NCBI GenBank assembly: GCA_035516795.1
Contig: DATIZX010000076.1
Span: 8,174 to 72,173, forward strand
DNA: 64,000 nt
Source of the DNA: DATJBF01 sp035516795
Lineage (GTDB): Bacteria > Verrucomicrobiota > Verrucomicrobiia > Palsa-1439
Reading direction: 5' to 3'
Part shown: one piece after another, positions 62,259-64,000 of the stretch
Layout of the letters: each line of letters starts with the position of its first letter
How positions within the stretch are numbered: the first letter of the stretch is position 1
Position numbers and translations under genes: made by a program
The notes under the pieces: generated by a model
What the model was told of the DNA's origin: nothing
The model's database searches: none
Seen by the model: only the letters and a program-made list of their open reading frames with translations

Positions 62259-64000
62259 ACGTTTCCGAGCCATTTATCCAACGGCCGGTGGCGACCTCGC
62301 TGCTGATGGCGGGGATCGTGATGATGGGGTTGCTCGGCTATTTCCTGCTGCCAATCTCGGCGCTGCCGCCGGTGGATTTCCCGACGATTCAGGTCACGGC
62401 GCAATATCCGGGCGCAAGTCCGGACGTGATGGCGTCGTCGGTGACCACACCGCTCGAACGGCAGTTCGGTCAGATCAGCGGGCTGGCGCAAATGACTTCG
62501 CAGAGTTCGTTCGGCAACACGACGATCATTTTGCAGTTCAATCTCGACCGCGACATTGACGCCGCGGCGCAGGACGTGCAGGCGGCGATCAACGCGGCCG
62601 GCGGCGTGTTGCCGGCCGCCATGCCGAACCCGCCGACCTACAGCAAAGTCAACCCGGCCGACACTCCGATCCTGACCCTGCAAATCACCTCAGACACGTT
62701 GCCGCTGGAAAAAGTCAACGACCTCGCGGACACGGTACTGGCGCAGAAGCTCAGTCAGGTGACCGGCGTCGGGCTGGTCACCATCGAAGGCAACCAGAAG
62801 CCGGCGGTGCGCGTCCGCATCAACCCCGCCTCGCTCGCGGCGCTCGGCCTCGGCCTCGAAGACATCCGCACGGCGCTACAGCAAAACAACATCAACGCAC
62901 CGAAAGGCAGCTTCGACGGTCCGCGCCAATCCTACGCCATCGGCGCGAACGACCAGATTTTGTCGGCGGCGGAGTACAAACCAGTCGTGGTCGCTTACCG
63001 GAACGGATCGCCGGTACGACTTGGCGACATTGGCAACGTGATCGACAACGTCGAAGATGTTCGTCTTGCCGGCTGGGTGGGCGACAAACCATCGGTCATT
63101 CTCGACATCCAGCGCCAACCGGGCGCGAATATCATCGAGACCGCCGATCGCGTGAAAGCGTTGTTGCCGCGGTTGCGCGCGTCCATTCCACCGTCGGTCA
63201 AGGTCACCGTACTGACCGACCGTACCCAGACAATCCGCGCCTCGGTGCGCGACGTGCAGTTCACGTTGATGCTGACCGTCGGGCTGGTGGTGCTCGTGAT
63301 TTTCATTTTCCTCCGCACATTCTGGGCGACGGTGATTCCGAGCGTGGCGTTGCCGCTGGCGATTATCGGCACATTCGGCGTGATGAAGTTGCTCGGGTTC
63401 ACCCTCGACAATCTTTCGCTGATGGCGCTGACGATTTCGACTGGGTTCGTGGTGGACGACGCGATCGTGATGATCGAGAACATCGTTCGCTTCATCGAGA
63501 TGGGCGACCCGCCGTTGCAGGCGGCGCTGAAAGGCGCGAAGCAGATCGGGTTCACGGTCATTTCGCTGAGCGTGTCGCTGATCGCGGTGTTCATTCCGTT
63601 GCTGTTCATGACCGGCATCGTCGGACGGTTGTTTCGGGAATTTGCGATCACGATGAGCGTGGCGGTGGCCTGGTCGGCGATCGTGTCGCTGACGTTGACG
63701 CCGATGATGTGCGGGCGGTTGTTGAAGGCGGAGAAGGAACAGAAACACACCGGGTTGTTTGACTGGAGCGAGCGGATGTTCAAGGGGATGCTCGACAGCT
63801 ACGACCGCGCGCTGAAATGGGTGCTCAATCACCAGCCGCTGACGTTCACCGTGGCGGCGGCGACGCTCGTGGCGACCATCTTGTTGTACATCATCGTCCC
63901 GAAGGGGTTGTTGCCGTTGCAGGACACCGGGTTGATCGTCGGCGTGACCGATGCGGCGCAATCCATTTCGTTCAAGGCGATGGTCGAGCGGCAGCGCGAA
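62255..64000 (+). CDS. RND efflux pump permease (MdtB/MdtC-like), N-terminal part
   Basis: Partial gene running off the right edge; 582 codons are visible. It starts GTG at 62255 inside a GTGA overlap with the preceding gene, and the protein begins NVSEPFIQRPVATSLLMAG, the normal start of HAE1-type pumps. Porter-domain blocks include VDFPTIQVTAQYPGASPDVM and QLSQVTGV-like sequence. The proton relay is in GFVVDDAIVMIENI (two Asp in TM4), and FIPLLFMTGIVGRLFREFA follows. It exports drugs or metabolites using proton motive force with the adaptor and outer-membrane factor of the same operon. Confidence 0.94.
   Translation, partial: MNVSEPFIQRPVATSLLMAGIVMMGLLGYFLLPISALPPVDFPTIQVTAQYPGASPDVMASSVTTPLERQFGQISGLAQMTSQSSFGNTTIILQFNLDRDIDAAAQDVQAAINAAGGVLPAAMPNPPTYSKVNPADTPILTLQITSDTLPLEKVNDLADTVLAQKLSQVTGVGLVTIEGNQKPAVRVRINPASLAALGLGLEDIRTALQQNNINAPKGSFDGPRQSYAIGANDQILSAAEYKPVVVAYRNGSPVRLGDIGNVIDNVEDVRLAGWVGDKPSVILDIQRQPGANIIETADRVKALLPRLRASIPPSVKVTVLTDRTQTIRASVRDVQFTLMLTVGLVVLVIFIFLRTFWATVIPSVALPLAIIGTFGVMKLLGFTLDNLSLMALTISTGFVVDDAIVMIENIVRFIEMGDPPLQAALKGAKQIGFTVISLSVSLIAVFIPLLFMTGIVGRLFREFAITMSVAVAWSAIVSLTLTPMMCGRLLKAEKEQKHTGLFDWSERMFKGMLDSYDRALKWVLNHQPLTFTVAAATLVATILLYIIVPKGLLPLQDTGLIVGVTDAAQSISFKAMVERQRE

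Noticed and set aside
62876..63961. A 361-codon minus-strand open frame
   Set aside because: Antisense to the RND pump; the composition (very rich in Arg, His, Gln, Asp) is typical of a shadow frame.
1..64000. Search for tRNA, rRNA, CRISPR repeats, insertion sequences and phage genes
   Set aside because: No cloverleaf with a tRNA-like end, no regularly spaced repeats, and no transposase or integrase motif was noticed by reading; a tRNAscan or repeat-finder run could still find a missed element.

Overview
The window looks like a chromosome segment from a free-living Gram-negative bacterium. Outer-membrane export lipoproteins, a NodT-type outer-membrane factor, an RND pump and a secreted S53 peptidase all point that way. 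Large secreted proteins carrying CBM6-like and calcium-binding-repeat tails, plus the moderately GC-rich sequence, fit Verrucomicrobiota best. That assignment is inferred from gene style only; there is no rRNA or other marker gene. I saw no tRNA, rRNA, CRISPR array or insertion sequence.

Region 1 (about 1-42,800, all on the minus strand) is one very large surface-polysaccharide locus that runs off the left edge. Read in the direction of transcription it starts with a sigma70-like promoter and a leader hairpin (about 42,700-42,810). Next come a Wza-type export lipoprotein, a Wzc-type tyrosine autokinase and a specialised NusG paralogue. A first Wzm/Wzt ABC exporter follows, then an asparagine-synthetase-like protein without a glutaminase cysteine, a PP-loop-like protein and a pyruvyl transferase. 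The next block makes an unusual, probably C-methylated, deoxysugar: two sugar nucleotidyltransferases, two SDR enzymes, a C-methyltransferase, a 3,5-epimerase, a PIG-L deacetylase and a DUF4910 protein. After it come many glycosyltransferases, a second Wzm/Wzt exporter, an acetyltransferase, two further deacetylases, FkbM and class I methyltransferases, a Wzy-like polymerase, a complete asparagine synthetase and a carbamoyltransferase. Many neighbours overlap by exactly four bases, so the locus is probably one translationally coupled transcription unit that needs the NusG paralogue for processive elongation.

Region 2 (about 43,200-53,100) contains decayed and catabolic genes: a GDSL/TPR pseudogene with an out-of-frame internal deletion, two tandem secreted nucleoside-hydrolase-like proteins with CBM6-like domains, a ribose-type ABC importer (permease, double ATPase, binding protein), a relic of an SDR gene and a frameshifted zinc alcohol dehydrogenase. 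It looks like a sugar or nucleoside scavenging locus that has lost parts.

Region 3 (53,482-56,442) is a secreted S53 (sedolisin) peptidase with several C-terminal beta domains.

Region 4 (56,600-64,000, plus strand) is a CecR-like TetR regulator followed by a tripartite RND efflux operon: outer-membrane factor, adaptor and pump, the last cut by the right edge. A single protein joining a DNA methyltransferase to a probable PD-(D/E)XK-type nuclease is placed between adaptor and pump, and its stop codon overlaps the pump start codon. This is the most unexpected arrangement in the window.
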